DNA of 64,000 bases from Oligoflexus tunisiensis. Its GTDB lineage: Bacteria; Bdellovibrionota_B; Oligoflexia; Oligoflexales; Oligoflexaceae. Below, in pieces: positions 32,131 through 40,373 of the stretch. Position numbers and translations under genes: made by a program. The stretch covers positions 2,874,471 to 2,938,470 of the forward strand of contig NZ_BDFO01000001.1 of NCBI RefSeq assembly GCF_001748245.1, in the 5' to 3' direction. The notes under the pieces were generated by a model, which saw only the letters and a list, made by a program, of their open reading frames with translations, did not search any database and was not told the origin of the DNA. Positions within the stretch are counted from its first letter, which is position 1. Every line of letters starts with the position of its first letter.

Positions 32131-33099
32131 TCAGAGCTGCACCATCACGTAAAATCGTTCCGGCGCGGGGTAGCCTTCGATGGTCCGGGTCGGATCATCA
32201 GGATGCAGAAATTCCGGCAAACTCTTCACAGGAGCCCAGTCCGTCGCCCTCTGCTCGGTAATTGAAAGAGGCGCATCATGAATCCAGGTGAGGCGCGTAT
32301 AACCAGCCCGACGGATCCAGTTTTCGAGACAGCTGCGGGTGGGCAGAAACCAGACACCGCCGGCTCCTGCATAACGACCGGCAGGCGTGAGCGCCACCGA
32401 TTCACGGCCGGGAATGCCCTGGCAGTCGATGAAGAGGCGTCCGCGGTGTCGCAGAGCCTTGGCCATTCTGCGCAGAAGACCCACCGGATCGGTGTGATGA
32501 TAGAGAATGCCCAGGCAGAAGATGGTGTCAAAGACTCCTGGGAAAAGATCCACATGCTCGACACCGAGCATTTCAAAGTCCAGGCCTGGCGTGGGATAAA
32601 GATTTTGCAGCAGTTCAAAATTCAAGGCATGACGCGGCATGGGTTCAAAACCCAGGACCTGCTTCGCTCCGGCGGCCAGCATGCGGTACATATAATAACC
32701 GTTATTGCAGCCGATATCGGCCACCACCTCACCTTCAAGGGAACGAACGTAAGGCCAAAGACGTTCCCATTTCCAATCGGAGCGCCATTCGGCATCGATC
32801 ATCTGACCACAGATGGAAAAAGGGCCCTTTTTCCAGGGAATAAAGGCTTTCAAAGCCGCTTCCAGACGCACCGCTTCCGCCGCCTTGAGATCCTGAGCCT
32901 GGCCGATGGATACCACCGGACCAGCTGCCTGATATCCGGACGCGCGCAGATCCTGCACCGAAGCGACCGCCGCCCGTTCCGGATCCCAGCGGGAATCGAG
33001 AAGGCGCGTCTGCGCGGCATCACGAGCCCGAAGAATGTTCTGCCTGAGCTCGGGATCCTGAACCAGGGACCACCAGCCGGTTTCCTCTGCAGCCCTCAA
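32131..33099 (-). CDS. cmoB: tRNA U34 carboxymethyltransferase CmoB
   Basis: 322 residues. The start is TTG 33099, eight bases after AAGGAG and overlapping the cmoA stop (TTGA). It transfers the carboxymethyl group of carboxy-SAM to 5-hydroxyuridine-34 of tRNA. Family residues are visible: 'IPWKKGPFSICG' (Lys), 'DAEWRSDWKWERL' (Trp, Lys), SAM motif 'VADIGCNNGYYMYRM', 'CLGILYHHTDP' and 'GRYAGAGGVWFLPTRSCLE'. The length matches E. coli CmoB (323). It is downstream of cmoA in a two-gene operon. Confidence 0.95.
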   Translation of the reverse strand: MRAAEETGWWSLVQDPELRQNILRARDAAQTRLLDSRWDPERAAVASVQDLRASGYQAAGPVVSIGQAQDLKAAEAVRLEAALKAFIPWKKGPFSICGQMIDAEWRSDWKWERLWPYVRSLEGEVVADIGCNNGYYMYRMLAAGAKQVLGFEPMPRHALNFELLQNLYPTPGLDFEMLGVEHVDLFPGVFDTIFCLGILYHHTDPVGLLRRMAKALRHRGRLFIDCQGIPGRESVALTPAGRYAGAGGVWFLPTRSCLENWIRRAGYTRLTWIHDAPLSITEQRATDWAPVKSLPEFLHPDDPTRTIEGYPAPERFYVMVQL

Positions 33100-33863
33100 G
33101 GTCGCGGCTCCTTCTGTGCAATCAGGGTCAGAAAATTATTCCATTTCATCAGGGAATCAATCGCCTGGAAGCCAGCCAGGGTGAGGTTCTGCCGATGCTC
33201 CTGCTCCGTAAAGGGAATCAGGACCTGATCCAACGCTTCCTTTTTCCGCTCGATTTCATTGCGGCTGTAACCTTGCTCTTCTTTAAAGCGCTCGTAGATC
33301 ATGGTCGTCAGTTCCTGGAACTGGGGCGTGGCCGAGCGGACCTTTTCACTGATGATCACGATTCCGCCCGGGACCAGCGCCTCGTAAATGCGGGACAGCA
33401 GAGCGAGGCGGTCGGCGACCGGCAGAAACTGGAGCGTATAGTTGATGATCACAACCGAGGCGCGGGGCAGGGGCGTCTCCCGAATGTCCTGGGCCAGCAG
33501 GGTGAGCTGATGCCGGGCCGGCAGATCAGCCAGTTTTTCCCGGGCCTTTTCAATCATGGATGCAGAAAGGTCAACCGCCAGGAATTGAGCTGGCTTTTGC
33601 AAGGTGTGCGCGACATGATGAGTGGTCGTACCCGTGGAGCAGCCGATATCGATGATGGCTGTCTGAGGGCGATAAAAATGCTGCACCCAATCCGCGGTGG
33701 CGCGAACCACATCCAGGTAGAGCGGGATGGAGCGGCGGACCATGTCATCAAATACGTGAGCCACTTCCTTGTTAAACGAGAAGGGCTTGGGATAGTTGGA
33801 GCCGGCAAAGATGTGATCATCATGGCTGACGAGTTTAATTTCCGGACGGGGTGCGGTTTCCAT
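33096..33863 (-). CDS. cmoA: Carboxy-SAM synthase CmoA
   Basis: 255 residues from ATG 33863, nine bases after AGGAGG; an upstream TTG or GTG extension to 34049 is not needed. It converts SAM and prephenate into carboxy-SAM for CmoB. Motifs: 'FNKEVAHVFDDMVRRSIPLY' N-terminal, the SAM loop 'IIDIGCSTGTTTHHV', 'FLAVDLSASMIEKAREKL' and 'VVIINYTLQFLPVADRLALL'. The length agrees with E. coli (247). Coupled to cmoB by stop/start overlap. Confidence 0.95.
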   Translation of the reverse strand: METAPRPEIKLVSHDDHIFAGSNYPKPFSFNKEVAHVFDDMVRRSIPLYLDVVRATADWVQHFYRPQTAIIDIGCSTGTTTHHVAHTLQKPAQFLAVDLSASMIEKAREKLADLPARHQLTLLAQDIRETPLPRASVVIINYTLQFLPVADRLALLSRIYEALVPGGIVIISEKVRSATPQFQELTTMIYERFKEEQGYSRNEIERKKEALDQVLIPFTEQEHRQNLTLAGFQAIDSLMKWNNFLTLIAQKEPRP

Positions 33864-34033
33864 GGTGACAGGCCTCCTACTTAAGCTCCGCATGCGGCGG
33901 CAACTTATCACAGGGCTGGGCCCTTGCCTAGTCAGCCCCACGCTTGTCACCGTGACTTTTTCACAAGCCGGACCAAGGTCAGCTTGCCAATGGGGAAAGG
34001 GCGTAATACAACCATGGCCCTGGGAGAGGCACA

Positions 34034-34780
34034 ATGCGCGTACGCTCAAAAAAGACCGGTCGTATTCTCGATGAAATTCGCCTGAAGGACCTCGTGGTCC
34101 CCTGTACGATTGGCATTTATCCGGAAGAAAAGCTGCGAACCCAGCCCTTGCACCTGCATGTGGCGCTGTACCTGGATACCAGTCTGGCCGCCAAATCCGG
34201 CCAGTTGAGCCAGAGCGTGGATTACGCAGCCCTGATCAAGGAAATCAAATTTATCCTGACCCAGGGGCACTTCCGTTTGATTGAAAGTGCCGCCGAAGCG
34301 CTGGCTGCCTTTATCCTGTCGCGGCATCCGGTGGATGTCGTGCGCGCTCCTGTGGAAGCGGTTGAAGTGGAAATCGTCAAGCCGGAAGCCCTGCGCGGTC
34401 TGAGCATTCCTTCCATTCGCGTGTTCCGTGAACAGCCCGAAAATGTAGCGGCTCCCGGCGTTTCCACCTGGGACATGATCTTTGCCGCGCCCGAAACTTC
34501 GCTCTTTCGTGGCATCGTGCCTCCTCAAACGAGTTTAAGACCCTGGCTTCCGGGCTGGAACGTCACGGCGGTGATGACCGGAGGCGCTGGTCTGCATATC
34601 GCCGGTCGGGTTTTGCTGGCCGCCGAGGAACTGAACGGCGAGGATCTGGCGGAACAGTTTCTGGGCAACGATACGAGCGAGCCTCGCTCCTTTCTAGCTC
34701 TGGCGCGTCGCGATCCCAAATCCAGACAGCTCTCGGGTTCGGCCGCATCGCTGAGCCTTTTGCAATCTTCATTTCTATGA
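34034..34780 (+). CDS. folB: Dihydroneopterin aldolase-like protein with C-terminal extension
   Basis: 248 residues; GGAGAGG precedes the ATG. Residues ~12-135 match the FolB fold: 'IRLKDLVVPCTIGIYPEEKL' with the catalytic Glu, 'SVDYAALIKEIKFIL', 'IESAAEALAAFIL' and 'VEIVKPEALRG'. FolB normally stops at about 120 residues. Here ~110 more follow with cupin-like features ('LFRGIVPPQTSLRPWLPGWN', 'VMTGGAGLHIAGRVLLAAEE'). The fused domain is not recognised with certainty. Its stop overlaps the methyltransferase start (ATGA). First gene of a run to lpxB. Confidence 0.8.
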   Translation: MRVRSKKTGRILDEIRLKDLVVPCTIGIYPEEKLRTQPLHLHVALYLDTSLAAKSGQLSQSVDYAALIKEIKFILTQGHFRLIESAAEALAAFILSRHPVDVVRAPVEAVEVEIVKPEALRGLSIPSIRVFREQPENVAAPGVSTWDMIFAAPETSLFRGIVPPQTSLRPWLPGWNVTAVMTGGAGLHIAGRVLLAAEELNGEDLAEQFLGNDTSEPRSFLALARRDPKSRQLSGSAASLSLLQSSFL

Positions 34781-36027
34781 CAGCCCGTCTCTTCTTTACT
34801 GAAACGCCACGGGCGCCGCATCTCTTTCGCATCTGGCAGCAGCTGCAGGCCTGCCGTGAACTGCCGCAGGTGGATCGCTGGCTCGCTCAGGTTTTTCGCG
34901 CCGAAAAACGCTTCGGAAAAAAGGACCGGCAGTGGTATGCCGATGCCGTGTTCGCGGCTTTGCGTTTGGGTCCCCTTGTGCTGAGCGCTGAGTATCAAAG
35001 TCAGGACCTGAAAGGAAACTGGGATGAGCTGCGGGAGCTTTCTGCAGAACGGCTCTTTTTCTGGTTGAGTCTGGAGCGTGCGGATTCCGAGGAGACGCGT
35101 TTTCCCGAGGAAAAGGCTCGACTCGATGCCTTGAAGCAGGGGAAAAGCCTCGTGAGCTGGGGCCTTCCGCCTTTCTTCGCGCCGATGTTGGAGCGCCGTC
35201 AAACCCTCAGCCAGTGGTCCCCCGCGGAAACGGAAACCTTTCTTGCCAGGCAAAACGTCAAGGCTCCGCTTTGGCTGCGGGTCAATCGGCCCGCGGAAAT
35301 GGAAGCCGCAAGGCGTGAACTGCAGGAGCATGGAATTATCTGGACCGAGGAGGATGCCGCGTGGAAAGTGGAGGAGGCGCGCAACCTGCAGAGTCTCGAG
35401 TGTCTGGAACGTGGCATTCTGGAAATTCAGGACTACGCTTCCCAGAGGATTGGCGCTGCGATTGATGTTACGCATGAGCCCCTGGTTTGGGACTGCTGCG
35501 CTGGCGGTGGTGGAAAGACCTTGCAGATCGCCTCGCGTTTGCAGGGACGCGGTCTTGTTTTCGCGTCCGATGTCCGCAGCTATAAATTGGATGAAGTCAA
35601 ACGTCGGGCGGAGAGGGCAGGGCTTGCGTCCGTCTGGACTCTGCCCTGGAACGGGGAGGCATGGAACGCCATGCCGCGCGAGTGGCAAAAAAACGGTGGC
35701 GTGGATGCAATTCTGATCGATGCCCCCTGCAGCGGCACCGGCACCTGGCGCCGCAGCCCCGATAGCAAATACCGTTGTGATGCCCATGAACTCAGCGCGC
35801 TTCAGGCTCTGCAAATCGGCCTGTTTCAGAAAGTTTTGCCGGTTCTGAAAAAGGGCGGACAATTGATTTACGCCACCTGCAGCTGGCTGCCGGAAGAAAA
35901 TGAAGATGTGATCGCCGCGGCCCTGAAAGCACATCCCGGCCTGCACTTGGAAACGCAGCAGCTCTGTGGTAATCCAGTCGCTGATGCGGATACCATGTTT
36001 TACGCTGTGCTACGGAACCATTCATGA
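34777..36027 (+). CDS. RsmB/NOL1-type RNA m5C methyltransferase
   Basis: 416 residues. An N-terminal NusB-like helical region (about 1-130) is followed by a PUA-like linker and the Rossmann methyltransferase. Diagnostic motifs are the SAM loop 'VWDCCAGGGGKTLQIASRL', motif IV 'ILIDAPCSGTGTWRRSPD' and motif VI 'LIYATCSWLPEENEDVI' with both Cys of the m5C mechanism. It probably methylates 16S rRNA (RsmB, C967) or a close target; the specificity cannot be read. Flanked on both sides by ATGA overlaps. Confidence 0.88.
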   Translation: MTARLFFTETPRAPHLFRIWQQLQACRELPQVDRWLAQVFRAEKRFGKKDRQWYADAVFAALRLGPLVLSAEYQSQDLKGNWDELRELSAERLFFWLSLERADSEETRFPEEKARLDALKQGKSLVSWGLPPFFAPMLERRQTLSQWSPAETETFLARQNVKAPLWLRVNRPAEMEAARRELQEHGIIWTEEDAAWKVEEARNLQSLECLERGILEIQDYASQRIGAAIDVTHEPLVWDCCAGGGGKTLQIASRLQGRGLVFASDVRSYKLDEVKRRAERAGLASVWTLPWNGEAWNAMPREWQKNGGVDAILIDAPCSGTGTWRRSPDSKYRCDAHELSALQALQIGLFQKVLPVLKKGGQLIYATCSWLPEENEDVIAAALKAHPGLHLETQQLCGNPVADADTMFYAVLRNHS

Positions 36028-36530
36028 GCTCGTCCCGTTATCAGGATCTCGTGGCCAAGGTTGATGCCAAGGCCCAGGAATTTCAGGAGCGCTATGCGCA
36101 AAAGCTGCAATGCAGGAAAGGTTGTTCCTCCTGCTGTCAGCCTCATCTGACTGTTTTTTCGGTGGAACGCCTCGCCATTCGCGACTGGCTGCTGCAGCGT
36201 CCCGCCTTGATCGAAAAGCTGAAAAATCAGCCGGAAAATCCCGGTTCCTGCCGCTTTCTGGATGACCAGGGTGCCTGTCAAATCTATCCTGTCCGACCCA
36301 TTATCTGTCGCACGCAGGGCCTGCCCCTGTCCTTCAAAGTGAACGAGCAAACTCAACGCGACGTCTGCCCTTTGAATTTCGAAAAGGACGATGTCCTGGC
36401 TCTGCCAACTGATGGTGTCCTGAACCTCGATCTGCTGAACACGCTGCTGGTCCTGGTCGATCAGGTTGAAGGGGGAGACAGGGCTGGCCAACGTTTTGCG
36501 CTGAACATTGAAGAAGTCATACGGACCTGA
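36024..36530 (+). CDS. YkgJ-family cysteine cluster protein
   Basis: 168 residues, start overlapping the preceding stop. Eight-Cys metal-binding type: 'CRKGCSSCCQPHLTVF' near 30, 'GSCRFLDDQGACQIYPVRPI' near 75-95, 'ICRTQGLPL' and 'DVCPLNF'. This is the UPF0153/YkgJ pattern, thought to bind Zn or Fe-S. No enzymatic activity is established for the family. Third gene of the folB-lpxB run. Confidence 0.9.
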   Translation: MSSSRYQDLVAKVDAKAQEFQERYAQKLQCRKGCSSCCQPHLTVFSVERLAIRDWLLQRPALIEKLKNQPENPGSCRFLDDQGACQIYPVRPIICRTQGLPLSFKVNEQTQRDVCPLNFEKDDVLALPTDGVLNLDLLNTLLVLVDQVEGGDRAGQRFALNIEEVIRT

Positions 36531-36602
36531 GCAATCCTCGCTAGGCAAGCTTCCCTTGATTCGCTATAGTGGCGGCCTCTAACCGGAATACGAGGACGGA
36601 AC

Positions 36603-37622
36603 ATGCAGTTGATTCGAGTTGTGTTATTTGGCATGGGCAATATGGGCCGCAACCATTTCCGGGTCTTGCAGTCTGATCCCCGGTATCAGCTTGAGGCTGT
36701 GGTGGATCCGATTCTGGATGTCCTGCCCGACCCCGCGGTTCCGCTCCTGCGCACGGTGGAAGAAGCGCTGAGCCTTGATTGGGATTTGGCCGTTGTTGCG
36801 GCACCCACGGAACTCCATTATGTGATCGTCAAAAAAATCCTCGAACATAACCGCCACGTCCTGGTGGAAAAACCAGCCGCCGGCACCATGCAGGAAGCCC
36901 GGGAACTCGTCCAGATCGCTGCGGAACGGTCTCTGCATCTGGCTGTGGGCAATATCGAACGCTGCAATCCGGTGGTGGGAGCGCTGCGCCGTCTGATTCA
37001 ATCGGGCATACTGGGGCGCCTCGTGCATCTGACCGGAACCCGGGCGGGCGGATTTCCGCGCAACGTCAAACCCGGCAATAATGTGATTTTGGATCTGGCC
37101 GTCCACGAATTGGATGTGTTCCGCATGCTCCTCGGGCCTTTGCAGGTGCTCAACAGCATCGGCCACAGCACCCAGTTGCAGGATATCTTTGATACAGCAG
37201 AAATTCTGGTCGCCGGCCGTCAGGGCGCGACCGGTTCGGTGCATGTGAACTGGCTGACCCCTCAGCGTTTGCGCAGCATTCGCGTGACCGGTACCGACGC
37301 TGTTTGCACCGTGGATTATATCGCTCAGAGCTGCGAAATTTCCGGTCTTGGCCTGCGGGAACGTGCGCTGAACCTTCTGCCGGAACTCCAGTGGCTGGAA
37401 AGTCAGGGCCCATTGGATCGGGCTTTGCTGCCGGTGGAAAAGCAGGAGACTTTGAAAATTCAATTGGACCAGTTGCATCGTTTCCTGTCCGGTCGCGAGC
37501 ATCATCTGGCCACACACGAACAGCTGGTGGAGTCCGTACACCTCGTGGAACAGGCTGTGGAGCTGGCTTTACAGCGTACACGTCCACTGGTGGAAACCGG
37601 TTCGCCGGTCGAACTTCTTTAA
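36603..37622 (+). CDS. Gfo/Idh/MocA-family oxidoreductase
   Basis: 339 residues; GAGGACGGAAC precedes the ATG. NAD(P)-binding Rossmann start 'RVVLFGMGNMGRNHFRVL', then 'VVAAPTELHY' and 'HVLVEKPAAGTMQEARELV' with the family EKP Lys. 'ERCNPVVGALRRLI' and 'VILDLAVHELDVFRMLLGP' contain the catalytic His/Asp region. It lies 33 bp upstream of lpxB. A Gfo/Idh gene next to lpxB is familiar from other Gram-negatives, where GnnA-type members oxidise UDP-GlcNAc for amide-linked lipid A. No GnnB aminotransferase is in view, so that role is inference. Confidence 0.88.
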   Translation: MQLIRVVLFGMGNMGRNHFRVLQSDPRYQLEAVVDPILDVLPDPAVPLLRTVEEALSLDWDLAVVAAPTELHYVIVKKILEHNRHVLVEKPAAGTMQEARELVQIAAERSLHLAVGNIERCNPVVGALRRLIQSGILGRLVHLTGTRAGGFPRNVKPGNNVILDLAVHELDVFRMLLGPLQVLNSIGHSTQLQDIFDTAEILVAGRQGATGSVHVNWLTPQRLRSIRVTGTDAVCTVDYIAQSCEISGLGLRERALNLLPELQWLESQGPLDRALLPVEKQETLKIQLDQLHRFLSGREHHLATHEQLVESVHLVEQAVELALQRTRPLVETGSPVELL

Positions 37623-37655
37623 TGTCAATGCGCAAACCCGAACGAAAGAGGATGC

Positions 37656-38855
37656 ATGAGGCCGCCTCGCATTTTCGTATCAGCTGGTGAACCATCCGGC
37701 GATCTTTTGGCCGCGGAACTGTTGCACGAACTCCGGGTCCTCTGGCCCGACGCTGAGATCTTTGGCATCTGTGGGCCCCGCATGCGGGCCAACGGCGCTG
37801 AAGCCCTCTTTGGCATCGAGGAACTCTCGGTGATGGGGTTTGTGGAAGTTATCAAGCATCTGCCCTTTCTCAAGCATCTCGAATTCAGTCTGCTCGAACA
37901 GATCGAACGGCGGCAGCCCGATATCGCCATCCTGGTCGATTACCCAGGTTTTCACCTGCGACTCGCGGATGCCCTGCGTCTGCGCGGCGTTTACGTGTTT
38001 CAGTACGTGGCTCCGCAGCTCTGGGCCTGGGGTGAAAAACGGACGAAAACGCTGCGCGCGGTCACGAATGAAGTGCTCGGCATCATGCCCTTTGAAGCCG
38101 CGTTTTTTCGCGAGCGTCAGGTTAATTTCCGCTATGTGGGCACGCCTCAGGTAGACCGGGCCCGCCTCGCCGTGGCGGATCGCGACCGCTTTGCTTTGAA
38201 TGCAGCCACCACGATTGGTTTTTTTCCGGGCAGTCGCGCCAGTGAAATTCGGCGTCTTCTGCCGCGCATGATTCAGATCCGTGAAGCGCTGCGGCAAGCG
38301 AACCCGAATTTGCGCTTTGCGCTCTCCATGGCCCCGAGTCTGAAACCGGAACTGTTTGCCAGCCTTCTGGGTGAGCCTTTGGGCGAACCTGTGATTGAAA
38401 CGGGCGACCTCGCGGTCTACCGACAGGGTGATACCACGCTGGTCCGGGGGCAGAGCATTCATCTCATGAAGACCTGCGATGCCGCTCTGGTGACGTCAGG
38501 CACAGCGACGCTGGAATGCGCGCTGACCGGCACACCCATGGCGGTGGCCTATGTCATGCAGCCGTTGAGTTTTCAGCTGGCCAAGCGCTTTGTGAAACTG
38601 CCGCACATCAGTCTGGTGAATCTGGTCGCTGATACGGGCCTGGTTCGTGAATTCATTCAGGATTTTTCTCCGTCCGATGCCGCCGACGAACTGTCCCGAT
38701 TGGCTCAGCCTGGAGAGTATCGCGACGCGAAGCAGCAACGCCTTTTGGAGCTTTGCGCGAGGCTGCAAGGCGATTTGGCCAGAAATGCGGCGGCCGCGAT
38801 CCATGAATCGTGGCTGCGGCTTCATGAGAAAAAAAGTGCGGTCCACCGCGCCTAA
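37656..38855 (+). CDS. lpxB: Lipid-A-disaccharide synthase
   Basis: 399 residues; GAGG six bases before ATG. GT19 enzyme that joins UDP-diacylglucosamine and lipid X at the inner membrane. Typical start 'RIFVSAGEPSGDLLAAELL', then 'ELSVMGFVEVIKHLPFLKHL', 'PDIAILVDYPGFHLRLA', 'VAPQLWAWGEKR', 'FFPGSRASEIRRLLPRM' and 'DAALVTSGTATLECALTGTP'. Complete, with near-standard length (~380). Its presence shows the cell makes lipid A. Confidence 0.97.
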   Translation: MRPPRIFVSAGEPSGDLLAAELLHELRVLWPDAEIFGICGPRMRANGAEALFGIEELSVMGFVEVIKHLPFLKHLEFSLLEQIERRQPDIAILVDYPGFHLRLADALRLRGVYVFQYVAPQLWAWGEKRTKTLRAVTNEVLGIMPFEAAFFRERQVNFRYVGTPQVDRARLAVADRDRFALNAATTIGFFPGSRASEIRRLLPRMIQIREALRQANPNLRFALSMAPSLKPELFASLLGEPLGEPVIETGDLAVYRQGDTTLVRGQSIHLMKTCDAALVTSGTATLECALTGTPMAVAYVMQPLSFQLAKRFVKLPHISLVNLVADTGLVREFIQDFSPSDAADELSRLAQPGEYRDAKQQRLLELCARLQGDLARNAAAAIHESWLRLHEKKSAVHRA

Positions 38856-38905
38856 TAAAGGTCTTGAGTCCACAAAAAGACTTGCTTTTTTTGGGGTTAA
38901 ATTCT

Positions 38906-38923
38906 ACCAAGATGCACCTTGGT
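38906..38923. promoter_or_regulatory. Candidate operator, 6-6-6 palindrome
   Basis: ACCAAG-N6-CTTGGT is perfect and lies about 20 bp before the AAGGAGG site and ~100 bp before the ABC-transporter operon ATG. A T-rich stretch precedes it (38884-38892). The position and symmetry suit a dimeric repressor of the importer. Confidence 0.45.
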
Positions 38924-39008
38924 TACCAGTAAGGAGGACGCCTTGCGTCGGCTGTTATGCAGCCTGCCCATGCGCCCTTGGGAACAGTCAAGCAACGAAG
39001 GAAGCCTT

Positions 39009-40310
39009 ATGAAGTCCTGGCTAGTGGCCTCAATACTTCTCTGCAGCTCAGTCTCCGCCTGGGCGAAGGATACTCTGGTTATTCTGTCGCCGCACCGCAA
39101 GTCCATTCAGGAAGAGTTCGTTCCTCCGTTTACCGAATATTACAAAAAGACCTACAAGACCGAAGTTGACGTGCAATGGCTTGACCAGGGCGGGACGTCG
39201 GATGATGTGCGCTTTCTGCGTGCAAAGTTTGCCAACGGTAAAAAGTCCTCGGGCGTCGATATTTTCTGGGGCGGCGGCACAGCCACGTTCATGGAATTGC
39301 AGCGCGATGGGTTCCTTGCCACCTTCAAGCTGCCGGCCAGTCTGAAAGCCGAGGTTCCTGAAAAAGCCGCTGGCATTCCGCTCTATGACAAAACGCAGAC
39401 CTGGTACGCCTCGGCGATGTCTTCGTTCGGCGTGTTTTTCAACAAGATCATCATGAAAATGGACGGCCTGCCTGAGCCTAAAACGTGGCAGGATCTCGGC
39501 AATCCGGTTTATCGGGGCAATATCAGCCTGACCGATCCTCGTCGTTCGGGTTCCGCCAACACCATGAATGCGATCATTCTGCAGACCATGGGCTGGGACA
39601 AGGGCTGGGAACTCCTGACCACCATCGCCGGCAACGCCCGTTCCTTTACGCACTCGAGTAGTGATCCAATCAAGGCGGTGGTGTCGGGCGATGCGGGATT
39701 GGCCATGGCGATCGATTTCTATGCGCTGGCCAAGATCGGTGACCTCGGTCCGAAAAATCTCGGCTTTCTTCTGCCGCAAGGTCAGTCGGTGCTCGACCCC
39801 GATCCGATTGCCATTCTGAAAGGGGCTCCCAACCGCAAGGTCGCGGAGCGTTTTGTTGAGTATGTGCTGAGTGCCGAAGCGCAAAAGCTCCTCCTTCTGC
39901 CCAAGGACGCCCCCGGTGGCCCCAGGCATTCTTCACTCGGCCGTATGGCGGTGAACACCCGGGCCTATGCTGAAACCGAAGGGAAACGCATCTCTCCGGT
40001 CAATCCATTCACCCAGAAGGACTTCATCATGCTGGATCTGGAACGCGCGACCAAAATGCAGCGCGTGTTCAACGATCTGGTGGGGGCGACCCTGGTCGAT
40101 ACACATGACGATCTGAGAAAAGCCTGGACGAAAATTGTCCGGGGCAAGAAAAAGATCGATCCGGCTCAGGTCGCTGCCTTTGGCAAGCCGGCGTTGTCGG
40201 AAGCTGAATTCATGCAGCTGGTTGATAAATGGGATGACGAAGTTGTGCGGAACAAGACCATCAATGCCTGGGTCTCCGCATCCCGTGAGAAGTATAAGAG
40301 CCTGCAGTAA
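39009..40310 (+). CDS. ABC importer solute-binding protein (family 1, Fe3+/phosphonate-like)
   Basis: 433 residues from ATG 39009 after AAGGA. A TTG at 38943, five bases after a perfect AAGGAGG, is in frame and would add 22 residues before the signal peptide. Signal sequence 'MKSWLVASILLCSSVSAWA', mature start 'KDTLVILSPH'. Periplasmic-binding pattern: 'GVDIFWGGGTATFMELQRDG', 'YASAMSSFGVFFNKIIMK', 'DPRRSGSANTMNAIILQTMG' and 'FVEYVLSAEAQKLLLLPKDA'. The fold and the fused-permease partner fit ferric-iron or 2-aminoethylphosphonate importers; the ligand is not determined. First of three coupled genes. Confidence 0.88.
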   Translation: MKSWLVASILLCSSVSAWAKDTLVILSPHRKSIQEEFVPPFTEYYKKTYKTEVDVQWLDQGGTSDDVRFLRAKFANGKKSSGVDIFWGGGTATFMELQRDGFLATFKLPASLKAEVPEKAAGIPLYDKTQTWYASAMSSFGVFFNKIIMKMDGLPEPKTWQDLGNPVYRGNISLTDPRRSGSANTMNAIILQTMGWDKGWELLTTIAGNARSFTHSSSDPIKAVVSGDAGLAMAIDFYALAKIGDLGPKNLGFLLPQGQSVLDPDPIAILKGAPNRKVAERFVEYVLSAEAQKLLLLPKDAPGGPRHSSLGRMAVNTRAYAETEGKRISPVNPFTQKDFIMLDLERATKMQRVFNDLVGATLVDTHDDLRKAWTKIVRGKKKIDPAQVAAFGKPALSEAEFMQLVDKWDDEVVRNKTINAWVSASREKYKSLQ

Positions 40311-40373
40311 TTTGATCCACTGAGCAAGAGCCGGGGTTTGCCATGCAGACCAGGGCGCGAGGATGAGAGCATC

